The position numbers were made by a program, and so were the translations under genes. 12,285 bases of DNA from Hemicentrotus pulcherrimus. Taxonomy: Eukaryota > Echinodermata > Echinoidea > Camarodonta > Strongylocentrotidae. The stretch covers positions 39,356 to 51,640 of the forward strand of contig BEXV01002969.1 in the NCBI GenBank assembly GCA_003118195.1. The letters run 5' to 3'. Below are positions 8,201 through 12,285 of this stretch, in pieces. A model generated the notes under the pieces. It had not been told where the DNA came from and ran no database searches. It was given only the letters and a program-made list of their open reading frames with translations. Position 1 is the stretch's first letter; each line of letters begins with the position of its first letter.

Positions 8201-10800
8201 TCTCAACACTACACAGGATAGTATGGATCTGAAGAAGTGGGGGAAAATCCAAACAAGACGATAATTTGCAAACAGTGTGTTTAATTGTACTTATTTCTAG
8301 AATTTAGGAGCATACTTCCTTTCAAATGATATGCAAAGTAGAAGAGGAAAATTTGATGTAGACACATCAACAATAATTTCATTATAGTATCAAATTCATG
8401 AGAAGTAGTAAAAATAGTAGTAGTAGACTTTTATTGCACAACTTGCTTAGCACAGGGCCAGTCAACCACATCAGCAGAGTTGTAAGGCAGGGTACAATTT
8501 GAACACAGGAATGTAGTTATCTCATGAAGAAATTCTCATCTATTTGATACCCAGGGATGTTAAGAATCTTTGACTGACCCTGAATATTACTCCAATTACT
8601 CCAATATAACTCCATGAAATATTATAATGGGTACTTGTACATTAACACAGACAAAAAAGAAAAGAACAATTACCTCTTCTTTAATGATTTCTGGTTTGAT
8701 GTTTTGCTTTGCAAGACACCATAGTGCTCTAGTGCAGAGACTCTTGTCGTCCGTCTTCAGCAAACAATTGCATATTGCCTTTACTACCAGACTGCAATGT
8801 TCATCGGTAAATGCCCTGCAAGGATTTTAAAAAAGTAAACAAAAAATGAACAAAAATCATGGAGGTGAGGTCATTTATCTGAAGAAAGATGTAAACAATT
8901 TTCAAGACGAATTTACAATTAAAGTCATCATCATTGTTTATCAAAGTCAGCATTTTCCCTCTCATAAGGAGTTAACGACTAAAGCACCACGATACTCCCT
9001 CCCTCAACTTCTTCTTGCCTTGAGTATCCTCCTCATTTAGACCAACCTTACTGCTTTTCCCTTCACCTTATCTTCCCATGAAATCTTTGGTCTTCCTTTC
9101 CCTTTTGTGGGGCTCAGTCCGTTCAAATTTCTTTTCCAATCATAAAATACCTCTGAAATTCATCCCAACTTTTGAGATGGTATGTCTTGAATATTTAACA
9201 GGGCAGCATTTCACGAAAACCATCCAGGGCACTGACATCCCATTGAAACGTGGGTATTGTTATTGACACGCGTTTCAATGCGATCTGATGTCTTTGAACT
9301 ATTACTAATCATAGTTTCATGAAACAATGCCTAGAGTCCAGAACTCAAATACCTCACCACGATTCAGATGCATAGCTTCTGAAGTTCTGACAGATCTTTT
9401 CGTCTTTACTGCTCATTAAAATTACAATATGAACCAAATCCTCAACTTCAACCTTATACCCAAAACTACACCTAACCCTAGCCTCCATTTCAAGCCAAAT
9501 CACTACCCCCTACCTGATCCTGTATCTTTGACAAGATGAAGCCCAAAGCAAATGTTGCTGTCCAGCATATAATAGTAATATTCCGTTCTTGTATAGCGCT
9601 TAACACATTATGGTACAACGTCCCTATGCCCATCCAAAAAGCTTTGGAAATTATTACCCTAGCTTCATCTCCTGCAGCCGTTATCTGTGCACAGTGTATT
9701 TCAAGGAATAATCCTAGCAGGTACCCATGTAGCTTGTACTAAGATACACCTCTTTACAATTTTTTAAAGAAATACATCAAGAAATGGGGACTGAATGCCA
9801 TCTTGCAAAATATGACTTTTTGACCCTATAATACATGGGACACTGGTGGGAGCATCCCCCAAAACTGTTTTTGTTTACCTCAAGATCCCTGCTTGATTGA
9901 GACAAAAGCCCATGGCAGGCAGAGCAGCTTGAACCAAGGTTGTGTCCTCCGACATGACGTCGGTACTGAACTGACGAACTAAGACGCTGACATCCAGGTT
10001 CTCACTGTCCTTCACCTTGGCGGCATCATTCTCCTTGAACCAGCTGTAACAAGAGAGGGCGGTATTGAGCTCTGATATCTTAACTGCTCTGAATAGACGA
10101 TTTTCGTAAGGTAATCAAATTGAATGCATAAAATCCATGTGAAGGGCCTTGTTACAAATAATTTCATTCACCTGTTATGAATAAATGTATTTCAATAGTC
10201 AGAAGACAAACTGCTCACATTAATTGTTGCTATAAGTAGGACAAAATCATGGCTTAAAATTGTCCTACCTATCAACACATATATCACAATTTCTTTTTCA
10301 TTCATCCTACAAATAAATAATGATTTCCCCAAACAAATGTAAATTAAGAAATTTCAAAAAGATATGATTCCTAACACTCCACACAAATATAATGATCCCT
10401 AACAACCCCTTTGATGTTTTTAGATCCCTGAGCTGATAACAACTTTTTGAATGAATTCTTATAAAAAATGATATTGTGTTGAAGCAACTTTTACTTTTAT
10501 CACCATTTCATTTCTATGCTATACTAGGTTAAAGTTGCTCATGAGTGGGTATATAGAGGGTAGCACACGGACGTACGAGCGTTATACCCATTGGGTCAGT
10601 GTTATGTAGTGATCGCTGAGTTGCCTACATCATGAACGACTATAGACTCATGCATTAACATCTTTAAAGCCTTAACCAGCATCTTACTTGGATATCGCAT
10701 CATAAGCACCGGCCTTGTCCTCACTTGGCCCACCATCTTGCTTGCCCTGGAGTTTGCCCATGACAGTCTGAAACGACGAAACCTCTTCGCCTGTATCCAT
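287..10800 (-). CDS. RIF1: RIF1, N-terminal part (15 coding exons, 3' incomplete)
   Basis: RIF1 is a nuclear scaffold that recruits PP1 phosphatase to set replication timing. In animals it also acts downstream of 53BP1 to limit resection at double-strand breaks. The joined exons total 2097 nt (699 codons), about the N-terminal quarter to third of a vertebrate-sized protein. Every splice phase closes: exon lengths from exon 2 CDS to exon 16 are 113, 165, 142, 98, 283, 139, 152, 133, 156, 117, 158, 84, 71, 181 and 105. Family-like stretches include CTRALW (exon 4), ARWGKLLLP (exon 6), NAKRLKLLMQP (exon 8), TPRLNLSS (exon 10), GTPALFL (exon 14), LWRMWSALAGPL (exon 15) and TNEVNQGDSLEHDFSA (exon 16). 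This is the Rif1 N-terminal HEAT/ARM solenoid. I see no RVxF or SILK PP1-docking motif in this part; in vertebrates those sit far toward the C-terminus. The species is unknown. The alternative of another HEAT protein is unlikely given colinearity over 15 exons. Confidence 0.94.
392..923. other. RIF1 intron 15, left part
   Basis: AT-rich intronic DNA between the MITE-like element and exon 16. I see no exon, RNA gene or clear repeat in it. Confidence 0.6.
924..1145. mobile_element. MITE-like element with TACTGTAAA termini, inserted at the exon 15 donor
   Basis: The left end, TACTGTAAATGCTGTTATTT, and the reverse complement of the right end, TACTGTAAAAGCAGAAATAT, match over about 25 bases. A looser match continues to about 45 bases, into TTTTCGC. 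The outermost TA on each side would be a two-base target duplication of the Tc1/mariner type. The interior is CGC/TTCGC-rich and unlike the neighbouring intron. There is no coding capacity, as expected of a non-autonomous element. Similar TACTGTAAA...TTCGCG repeats are common in marine invertebrate genomes (remembered, not searched). Confidence 0.7.
1147..1327 (-). CDS. RIF1: RIF1 exon 15 (codons 604-664)
   Basis: The acceptor is CCACTGCAG|G and the donor GCTCAG|GTACTG. It enters in phase 2 and leaves in phase 0. It encodes FFSIFMRLVECGMASPG, then LGFSQSVMAIVDKV and LWRMWSALAGPLLQHIAQ, against the vertebrate RFFLSLESLVGC and LWKMWSVIVTPL segments. The donor is odd: intronic bases from +4 onward belong to a MITE-like element (924-1145). 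Confidence 0.93.
1328..1646. other. RIF1 intron 14
   Basis: A 319-base AT-rich intron. A 66-codon plus-strand open frame at 1462-1662 overlaps the exon 14 donor and is not family-like, so I do not call it. Confidence 0.6.
1647..1717 (-). CDS. RIF1: RIF1 exon 14 (codons 581-604), 71-bp exon
   Basis: The acceptor is TTTGATTGCAG|GGT and the donor GAAAG|GTAAGA. It opens in phase 0 and closes in phase 2. It encodes GTPALFLTSLLFNQTTLVSK, then PEE. The start is nearly identical to the vertebrate GTPALFLIQLIFNN. AG plus G from exon 15 gives Arg604. Confidence 0.92.
1718..2077. other. RIF1 intron 13
   Basis: A 360-base AT-rich intron. Nothing recognisable beyond its splice signals. Confidence 0.6.
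2078..2161 (-). CDS. RIF1: RIF1 exon 13 (codons 553-580), 84-bp exon
   Basis: The acceptor is TTTTTCTTTCTAG|AAA and the donor ATGCAT|GTAAGT. It is phase 0 at both ends, so skipping it would keep the frame. It encodes KLLDSVSQLPKKVLSSSSYH, then TGSAGVMH, matching the vertebrate ITIKGLPQKVLGSPAYQV stretch. It is too short to show up as an isolated open frame and was found by looking for the missing part between exons 12 and 14. Confidence 0.9.
2162..2656. other. RIF1 intron 12
   Basis: A 495-base intron. It contains the (TA)n tract at its 3' end and TTATTCAT-type near-repeats at about 2386-2422. A 69-codon plus-strand frame at 2458-2667 shows no recognisable family. Confidence 0.6.
2178..2206. 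repeat. (TA)n microsatellite just upstream of exon 13
   Basis: About 14 uninterrupted TA units. The tract lies 17-45 bases upstream of the exon 13 acceptor on the minus strand, in the window where the branch point is expected. Confidence 0.95.
2657..2814 (-). CDS. RIF1: RIF1 exon 12 (codons 500-552)
   Basis: The acceptor is TTAATCAG|GT and the donor GTTCTA|GTGAGT. It enters in phase 1 and leaves in phase 0. It encodes LPLRIFNEFVEQVKGVVEG, then FTLFVEHLTTLINSNQLP and STVL. This fits the vertebrate WKELISLVKSVTESG and LLLKSLESIV...PVSKTLVL helices. Phase and length both close correctly with exons 11 and 13. Confidence 0.9.
2815..3246. other. RIF1 intron 11
   Basis: A 432-base intron that holds copy A of the dispersed repeat. 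The rest is plain AT-rich sequence. Confidence 0.6.
3043..3160 (+). repeat. Dispersed repeat, copy A (intron 11)
   Basis: It shares an ordered string of blocks with 10143-10262 in the same orientation: ATTTCATTCACC, ATGAATAA, TATTTCAA.AGTCAGAA, ACATTAATTGTTGCT, GTAGGACAA and ATGGCT. Divergence is moderate with small indels. It is a non-coding interspersed repeat of unknown family. Confidence 0.7.
3247..3363 (-). CDS. RIF1: RIF1 exon 11 (codons 461-500)
   Basis: The acceptor is TCCACAG|AG and the donor ACAATAG|GTGAGT. It enters and leaves in phase 1. It encodes SIDVLPQRILSSPSVFSK, then APCLVPFVMDVLFLQDETI, which parallels the vertebrate LEHPLISSPSFFSKHANTL segment. The split codon G|AG gives Glu461, and G|GT at the 3' end gives Gly500. 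Confidence 0.9.
3364..4263. other. RIF1 intron 10
   Basis: A 900-base intron dominated by the long hairpin at 3648-3871 and its CAT/CAC-rich flanks. The remainder (about 3950-4263) shows no conserved frame. Confidence 0.6.
3648..3871. repeat. Near-perfect long inverted repeat (foldback element) in intron 10
   Basis: The two arms are each about 105 bases and complementary with few mismatches. CACTATGAACATGACTGACA on the left pairs with TGTCAGTCATGTTCATAGTG on the right. The match runs inward through GGAACATCC/GGATGTTCC to AACAGGTG/CACCTGTT, with a loop of about 13 bases (3753-3765). Both flanks (about 3574-3647 and 3872-3945) are rich in CAT/CAC triplets on the same strand, so they are not part of the hairpin. 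Open frames across the arms are artefacts. It is probably a MITE or foldback transposon. Confidence 0.85.
4264..4419 (-). CDS. RIF1: RIF1 exon 10 (codons 409-461)
   Basis: The acceptor is TTTCCCATTAG|CC and the donor TTTCAG|GTGAGT. It enters and leaves in phase 1. It encodes MLPAASPITPRLNLSSLSG, then VQRRGVRMLAAILGIQ. The TPRLNLSS string is almost the vertebrate GTPRMNLSS, and the following helix replaces the vertebrate IQLLGLEMLLHFLLG. Ser415-Pro and Thr418-Pro continue the proline-directed cluster of exon 9. Confidence 0.93.
4682..4706 (+). repeat. T-rich pyrimidine tract in intron 9
   Basis: A run of T's interrupted by CTTC, followed by a poly-A stretch at about 4716-4726. It is low complexity. 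On the minus strand it is a purine tract, so it is not a RIF1 acceptor. Confidence 0.8.
5040..5410. other. GC-rich segment with CCAAT/GC-box motifs and an inverted repeat in intron 9
   Basis: This part of intron 9 stands out from AT-rich surroundings. It has CCGCCC (5050-5055), ATTGG (5075-5079, an inverted CCAAT) and two CTGAT..TCAG boxes at 5072-5100. It also has an inverted pair, TACCGGGTTT (5307-5316) and AACCCGGTA (5396-5404), around a CCGG-rich core. It could be an old transposable element, a solo LTR or an internal regulatory region. No coding frame is supported. Confidence 0.35.
5663..5795 (-). CDS. RIF1: RIF1 exon 9: Ser/Thr-Pro linker (codons 365-409)
   Basis: The acceptor is CCTTTCCAG|GTA and the donor ACAG|GTATGG. 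It opens in phase 0 and closes in phase 1. The first residues, VCTPLLQCTL, finish a helix that matches the vertebrate QVCVPLIQSTI. The rest is Gly, Pro, Ser and Thr rich and probably disordered. It carries Thr-Pro pairs at residues 386 and 403, and TPSK (386-389) fits the full CDK consensus. Vertebrate RIF1 has an equivalent linker rich in SP/TP at this point. Confidence 0.9.
5796..6249. other. RIF1 intron 8
   Basis: 454 bases, AT-rich, with the (TTA)n tract near the donor of exon 8. No other feature seen. Confidence 0.6.
6179..6208. repeat. (TTA)n microsatellite in intron 8
   Basis: A run of TTA/ATT triplets with one TTG interruption. It is about 42 bases from the exon 8 donor and has no other visible role. 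Confidence 0.9.
6250..6401 (-). CDS. RIF1: RIF1 exon 8 (codons 314-364)
   Basis: The acceptor is TTTATCCAG|AT. It encodes VLSNAKRLKLLMQPFLATS, then FESVVHVKLDTWWRLVSFLG and LPSTFQV, matching the vertebrate SAKRLKLLMQPLSSI and KLEVWWYLLMRLGPHLP segments. Two donors lie three bases apart: CAG|GTGGTA after 6253 and GTG|GTAAGA after 6250. I chose 6250 because GTAAGA is the better donor and gives the same residue count as vertebrates at this junction. The other site would delete one valine and keep the frame. Confidence 0.93.
6402..6856. other. RIF1 intron 7
   Basis: 455 bases, AT-rich, with a short ATATATATATA run at about 6415-6425. A 63-codon minus-strand frame inside it has no family resemblance. 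Confidence 0.6.
6857..6995 (-). CDS. RIF1: RIF1 exon 7 (codons 268-314)
   Basis: The acceptor is TTTTTTTGACAG|TCG and the donor CCTGG|GTATGT. It opens in phase 0 and closes in phase 1. It encodes SLHKGGGLINSLLTVIELGF, then VKKAAYKSWQALIDNFSLD, closely matching the vertebrate FINSLLQLEELGF and AWKSLIDNFAL helices. The last G joins AT from exon 8 to give Asp314. Confidence 0.95.
6996..7505. other. RIF1 intron 6
   Basis: 510 bases. It has a purine-rich stretch at 7055-7110 and a short tandem GAGGTTTGAGACA... duplication at about 7399-7430. No exon seen. Confidence 0.6.
7506..7788 (-). CDS. RIF1: RIF1 exon 6 (codons 173-267), longest coding exon in the window
   Basis: The acceptor is TTGTCCAG|A and the donor GGAAAG|GTGAGT. 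It enters in phase 2 and leaves in phase 0. It encodes LQEQLPEAMSLHAARWGKLL, then a basic RIRDRAVHATHLGL helix, and ends ELLMLKVWTYYVTILGK. These correspond to the vertebrate EEAVRWAKLVIPLVVHSA and NETYVLKLWPLFVKLLG segments. A second AG lies seven bases inside the exon (ATTACAG), but using it would break the reading frame. Local GC content is clearly higher than in the flanking introns, as expected of coding sequence here. Confidence 0.95.
7789..8130. other. RIF1 intron 5
   Basis: 342 bases of AT-rich sequence. Nothing recognisable. Confidence 0.6.
8131..8228 (-). CDS. RIF1: RIF1 exon 5 (codons 141-173)
   Basis: The acceptor is TTCTTCAG|ATC and the donor ATCAG|GTAAAT. It opens in phase 0 and closes in phase 2. 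It encodes IHTILCSVEKAVQGEGS, then SMTVQHESINVIIR, in line with the vertebrate SIIDSLEILF...DFEALNVIVRLIEQ segment. The split codon AG|A gives Arg173 at the exon 6 junction. Confidence 0.9.
8229..8673. other. RIF1 intron 4
   Basis: 445 bases, AT-rich, with a short TAGTAGTAGTAG run at about 8415-8426 and a tandem ATTACTCCAAT duplication at 8586-8606. No exon seen. Confidence 0.6.
8674..8815 (-). CDS. RIF1: RIF1 exon 4 (codons 93-140)
   Basis: The acceptor is CCTTGCAG|G and the donor GAAGAG|GTAATT. It enters in phase 2 and leaves in phase 0. It encodes AFTDEHCSLVVKAICNCLL, then KTDDKSLCTRALWCLAKQN, the segment matching the vertebrate DKNVCTRALWVISKQ stretch. This is one of the clearest family signatures in the window. 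A plus-strand open frame of 67 codons overlapping this exon is its antisense shadow. Confidence 0.93.
9201..9331. mobile_element. Foldback MITE-like element in intron 3
   Basis: The left end GGCAGCATTTCACGAAA resembles the reverse complement of the right end, GGCATTGTTTCATGAAA. Inside, CATTGAAACG recurs as CGTTTCAATG, flanked by GACATC and its complement, so the whole element folds back on itself. It is about 130 bases with no coding potential. No clear target duplication can be read, so family assignment is not possible. Confidence 0.55.
9573..9737 (+). repeat. Possible remnant of a common marine-invertebrate interspersed repeat (intron 3)
   Basis: The order TTGTATAGCGCTTAACACAT, then ATTATTACCCTAGCTT, CACAGTGTATTTCAAGGAAT and GGTACCCAT resembles a widespread repeat that I remember from marine invertebrates, with a GCGCTT box and an ACCC-rich tail. 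A 68-codon open frame across it is not convincing as a gene. This is recall from pattern only. Confidence 0.35.
9879..10043 (-). CDS. RIF1: RIF1 exon 3 (codons 38-93)
   Basis: The acceptor is TTGTTACAG|C and the donor TTGAG|GTAAAC. It opens in phase 2 and closes in phase 2. The translation begins NWFKENDAAKVKDSENLD and ends ALPAMGFCLNQAGIL, which parallels the vertebrate RIF1 segment around ALQALGFCLYN. This is the first recognisable helical repeat pair of the HEAT solenoid. The final AG joins G of exon 4 to form Arg93. Confidence 0.92.
10044..10687. other. RIF1 intron 2
   Basis: 644 bases. It contains copy B of the dispersed repeat and a small inverted pair, TGGGTATA/TATACCCA (10546-10553 and 10583-10590). 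The rest is AT-rich. Confidence 0.6.
10143..10262 (+). repeat. Dispersed repeat, copy B (intron 2)
   Basis: Partner of 3043-3160, with the same block order. In this copy GTAGGACAAAAT is followed by ATTGTCCTAC (10259-10268), so the 3' part can form a hairpin. Two copies in one gene suggest an abundant genomic family. Confidence 0.7.
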
Positions 10801-10920
10801 GGCAGCCGTCACCATCATGTTGATTATCTCCACATCAGATTGACGCAAACCCAAGATGTAGTAGAGGTTGAGAGCTATAGGGTCTGTACCATGTTGCAAC
10901 GTGTGAATGGCTTAGAAGAT
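10688..10920 (-). CDS. RIF1: RIF1 exon 2: 5' leader plus start of CDS (codons 1-38)
   Basis: The acceptor is TTATTCAG at 10921-10922, after a pyrimidine-rich tract. The donor is AA|GTAAGA at 10687-10686. The leader has an in-frame TAA at 10912-10914, so translation must start inside this exon. I place the start at 10798-10800, in the context GCTGCCATGG, which matches the Kozak optimum. The encoded N-terminus (MDTGEEVSSFQTVMGKLQG...) is then close in length to the vertebrate one. Two in-frame ATGs lie six and five codons upstream (10816-10818 and 10813-10815) in weaker context; use of either would add MMVTAA. The exon encodes a low-complexity, acidic and glycine-rich lead-in that ends in AYDAIS just before the HEAT region. 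The last two bases (AA) join C from exon 3 to form Asn38. Confidence 0.85.
10875..10892 (-). promoter_or_regulatory. Short upstream ORF in the RIF1 leader (MVQTL, stop)
   Basis: An ATG at 10890-10892 has A at -3 and G at +4, a strong context. It is followed by four codons and a TAG, and lies 74 bases upstream of the chosen RIF1 start in a different frame. If exon 2 is transcribed from 10920, ribosomes would meet it first, so it could dampen RIF1 translation or require reinitiation. Confidence 0.55.
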
Positions 10921-11185
10921 CTGAATAAGAAAAGCATGAAGAGGGTGAGAAATTACTACAGACTTCTCATTTTGTAGACAGTTTTTTTTAATCCGAGTCT
11001 ACATAATGTTGAGGCATTCACAGAATGTCTCTATAGTGAGGTTGAATTAAGCACACCAGCAGTTACCATATTGCTCTCTCACAGCCAGCTGCAGGGGGAA
11101 AGTCTGGACCAGAACTGGCTCATAATTAATACACAAAATAGGCCTAGTCTAGGCAGATTTGGTGCATTACGTACATTGTGGTGGT

Positions 11186-11387
11186 GGTTATTTTACCTGG
11201 CTGCTATAAGAAAGCATAAATAAAATGCCTGTTAGTAAGCAACCAGACGGCAGACGGCTTAGGTCCTGTCCGAGGGACCTGGTAATGAAGATTATAATGC
11301 CTTACCAAAGGGCACTAGGGCACCGACTTGGTTCCGGGTCACCGGATTACGAGACCACTGCTTTACCAACTGAGCTATCCCGCCTCC
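11186..11387 (-). mobile_element. tRNA-derived SINE (tRNA-Thr-like head) in intron 1
   Basis: On the minus strand the head reads GGCGGGATAGCTCAGTTGG, with an intact pol III A box at 11366-11377. An anticodon-loop-like CTCGTAA follows (CGT, threonine-like). The B box region (11325-11335) reads GGAACCAAGTC, degenerate from GGTTCAAGTCC. The tRNA-unrelated body has short hairpins (GGTCCC...GGGACC-like, GCCGTCTG...) and ends in an AT-rich tail. It lies in the same orientation as RIF1. This pattern resembles echinoderm SINEs. With this B box the copy is probably inactive. Confidence 0.75.
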
Positions 11388-11567
11388 TATACTCTATAGA
11401 CTTAGGAATCAGAAGATATACAACTTAAAATGCAATGTCATCGCAATGCAATCATGCATCCACAACAGGAAAAATTATTAGTTAAACTACAATCGCACGT
11501 CCCAAACTTGCATGGCATGCAGAATAGATCAAGATAAATAAAGGGTGGTTCCATTAGGTTTTGTCCT

Positions 11568-11736
11568 TCTAGATCTAGATACTCTAGACTCTACTAGTCT
11601 AGAATCTACTTCATAAAAAAAAATGAAAAACTAGTCTAGATCTAGACCTCTAGAATCTAGACTAGATCTAGATCTAATCATGTCAAACTGTCATTACTGA
11701 CTTTGCCTCTACTAGTCTAGACAAAGCCGGTCTAGT
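11568..11736. repeat. CTAG-rich simple repeat (TCTAGA/ACTAGT units) in intron 1
   Basis: About 15 CTAG tetranucleotides occur in 169 bases, mostly as TCTAGATCTAGA, CTAGACTAG and ACTAGTCTAGA. They are interrupted by an A-rich spacer (11612-11628) and a unique stretch (11680-11715). The motif is its own complement, so the segment can form many alternative hairpins. Two more CTAGs sit at about 11141-11156. Confidence 0.8.
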
Positions 11737-11998
11737 ATAGGCCTACCGGATCGGTGATGGAATCAGTCTACTGAATAAAAAACTGAACCAACATCAACAA
11801 ATAATTTCTAACAAACAAGGCAGAGAAATTATTGACATGATTCAATGATCTGATGATTGAGCATGCTGACAAATTTCAAGTTGACTGGCAGACGCCGAAA
11901 TAAAAATTAAAAAAAACAAGCAAGATAACAGTCGGAGGTGATAATCAAATCAAAAAGCAGACCTATAAACATAAAACAAAAACAGTAGAAATTCTCAC

Positions 11999-12100
11999 CT
12001 GCCTTAAATCTTTTCAGAATCTGGCTTGTCAGCTTGCCGTATCAACTAGTCAACTATACACCTCCACTGTACTTAATTTATGCAACAATGCAGGCTGTTT
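11999..12100 (-). other. RIF1: Putative non-coding first exon of RIF1 (right limit unknown)
   Basis: A strong donor, AAGGCAG|GTGAGA, lies at 11998-11997 on the minus strand, and exon 2 begins with a good acceptor at 10920. The simplest model is a 5' UTR exon here that splices over a 1078-bp intron 1. The transcription start cannot be read from the sequence, so the right edge is a guess. No coding evidence is seen, and the in-frame TAA in exon 2 argues that nothing here is translated in the RIF1 frame. Confidence 0.5.
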
Positions 12101-12285
12101 TACCGGGCACGTTTACGCGTATCACATGCAAACATGTACTACGAACGGATCTGTGCTGTGCGATCGGTGTGCATTGAACAAGTACAGAGATTCGCGATTC
12201 GCGCGGAATTGCTCAGCTGTACATTGAGGCGCGCCAAAACATGTCAACAATCACCACGTGAATGATGGGACGGTTATACCGGAAA
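12080..12285 (-). promoter_or_regulatory. Likely RIF1 promoter: CpG-rich, E2F-like sites and an E-box
   Basis: CpG frequency rises sharply here compared with the introns. On the minus strand TTTTGGCGCG (12230-12239) contains a full E2F consensus, TTTSSCGC. A second E2F-like site, ATTCCGCGC, lies at 12201-12209. A palindromic CACGTG E-box is at 12255-12260. E2F input would suit a gene active in S phase. The sequence shows only the motifs; promoter function is inferred from their position upstream of the putative first exon. Confidence 0.5.

Larger units (their letters stand above)
8816..9878. other. RIF1 intron 3
   Basis: 1063 bases. It holds the foldback element at 9201-9331 and a possible interspersed-repeat remnant at 9573-9737. 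A pyrimidine-rich stretch lies at 8985-9110. Short plus-strand frames of 62-68 codons here are not credible genes. Confidence 0.6.

Noticed and set aside
9536..9742. 68-codon plus-strand open frame in intron 3
   Set aside because: The DNA looks like an interspersed-repeat remnant, and the translation has no recognisable domain.
10899..10920. RIF1 coding sequence extending to the exon 2 acceptor
   Set aside because: An in-frame TAA at 10912-10914 blocks it. A TTG at 10897-10899 opens the frame but is not a plausible start in an animal gene.
11314..11387. Functional tRNA-Thr gene
   Set aside because: The B box is degenerate, the anticodon stem has mismatches, and a SINE body follows, so it is a SINE head rather than a tRNA gene.
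12080..12265. 61-codon plus-strand open frame at the window end
   Set aside because: It is Arg/Cys-rich with no family resemblance and lies in CpG-rich promoter-like DNA, where chance open frames are common.
1..12285. CRISPR array, operon or prokaryotic mobile system
   Set aside because: There are no regularly spaced repeats and no dense prokaryotic gene layout; spliced exons show the DNA is eukaryotic.

Overview
This is an intron-rich animal genome window. It carries the 5' part of one gene on the minus strand: RIF1 (replication timing regulatory factor 1 / Rap1-interacting factor 1), the large HEAT-repeat protein of replication timing and DNA double-strand-break repair choice. I assembled 15 coding exons by eye. 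All have GT..AG borders, and every splice phase agrees with the next exon. Together they give an open reading frame of 699 codons, which follows the N-terminal half of vertebrate RIF1 as I remember it, exon after exon. The rest of the protein would lie beyond position 1. Compact exons, AT-rich introns of about 0.3-1.2 kb, a tRNA-derived SINE and several short foldback or MITE-like elements suggest a marine invertebrate, most likely an echinoderm such as a sea urchin. No species-level evidence is visible.

Layout, read in the direction of transcription from the right edge. Positions about 12000-12285 look like the promoter and a non-coding first exon: CpG-rich, two E2F-like sites, an E-box and a strong splice donor at 11999. 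Intron 1 (10921-11998) holds a CTAG-rich simple repeat and a tRNA-Thr-like SINE. Exon 2 (10688-10920) carries a 5' leader with an in-frame stop, a short upstream ORF and the start codon at 10800. Exons 3-16 follow at 9879-10043, 8674-8815, 8131-8228, 7506-7788, 6857-6995, 6250-6401, 5663-5795, 4264-4419, 3247-3363, 2657-2814, 2078-2161, 1647-1717, 1147-1327 and 287-391.

The introns hold the accessory content: a MITE-like element whose end forms part of the exon 15 splice donor (924-1145), a near-perfect long hairpin (3648-3871), a second foldback (9201-9331), a dispersed repeat in two copies (3043-3160 and 10143-10262), a GC-rich CCAAT/GC-box segment (about 5040-5410) and several microsatellites. 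No second protein-coding gene is supported. Open frames elsewhere are short and fall in introns or opposite RIF1 exons.

All homology statements come from reading translated exons against remembered family sequences. No search was run.
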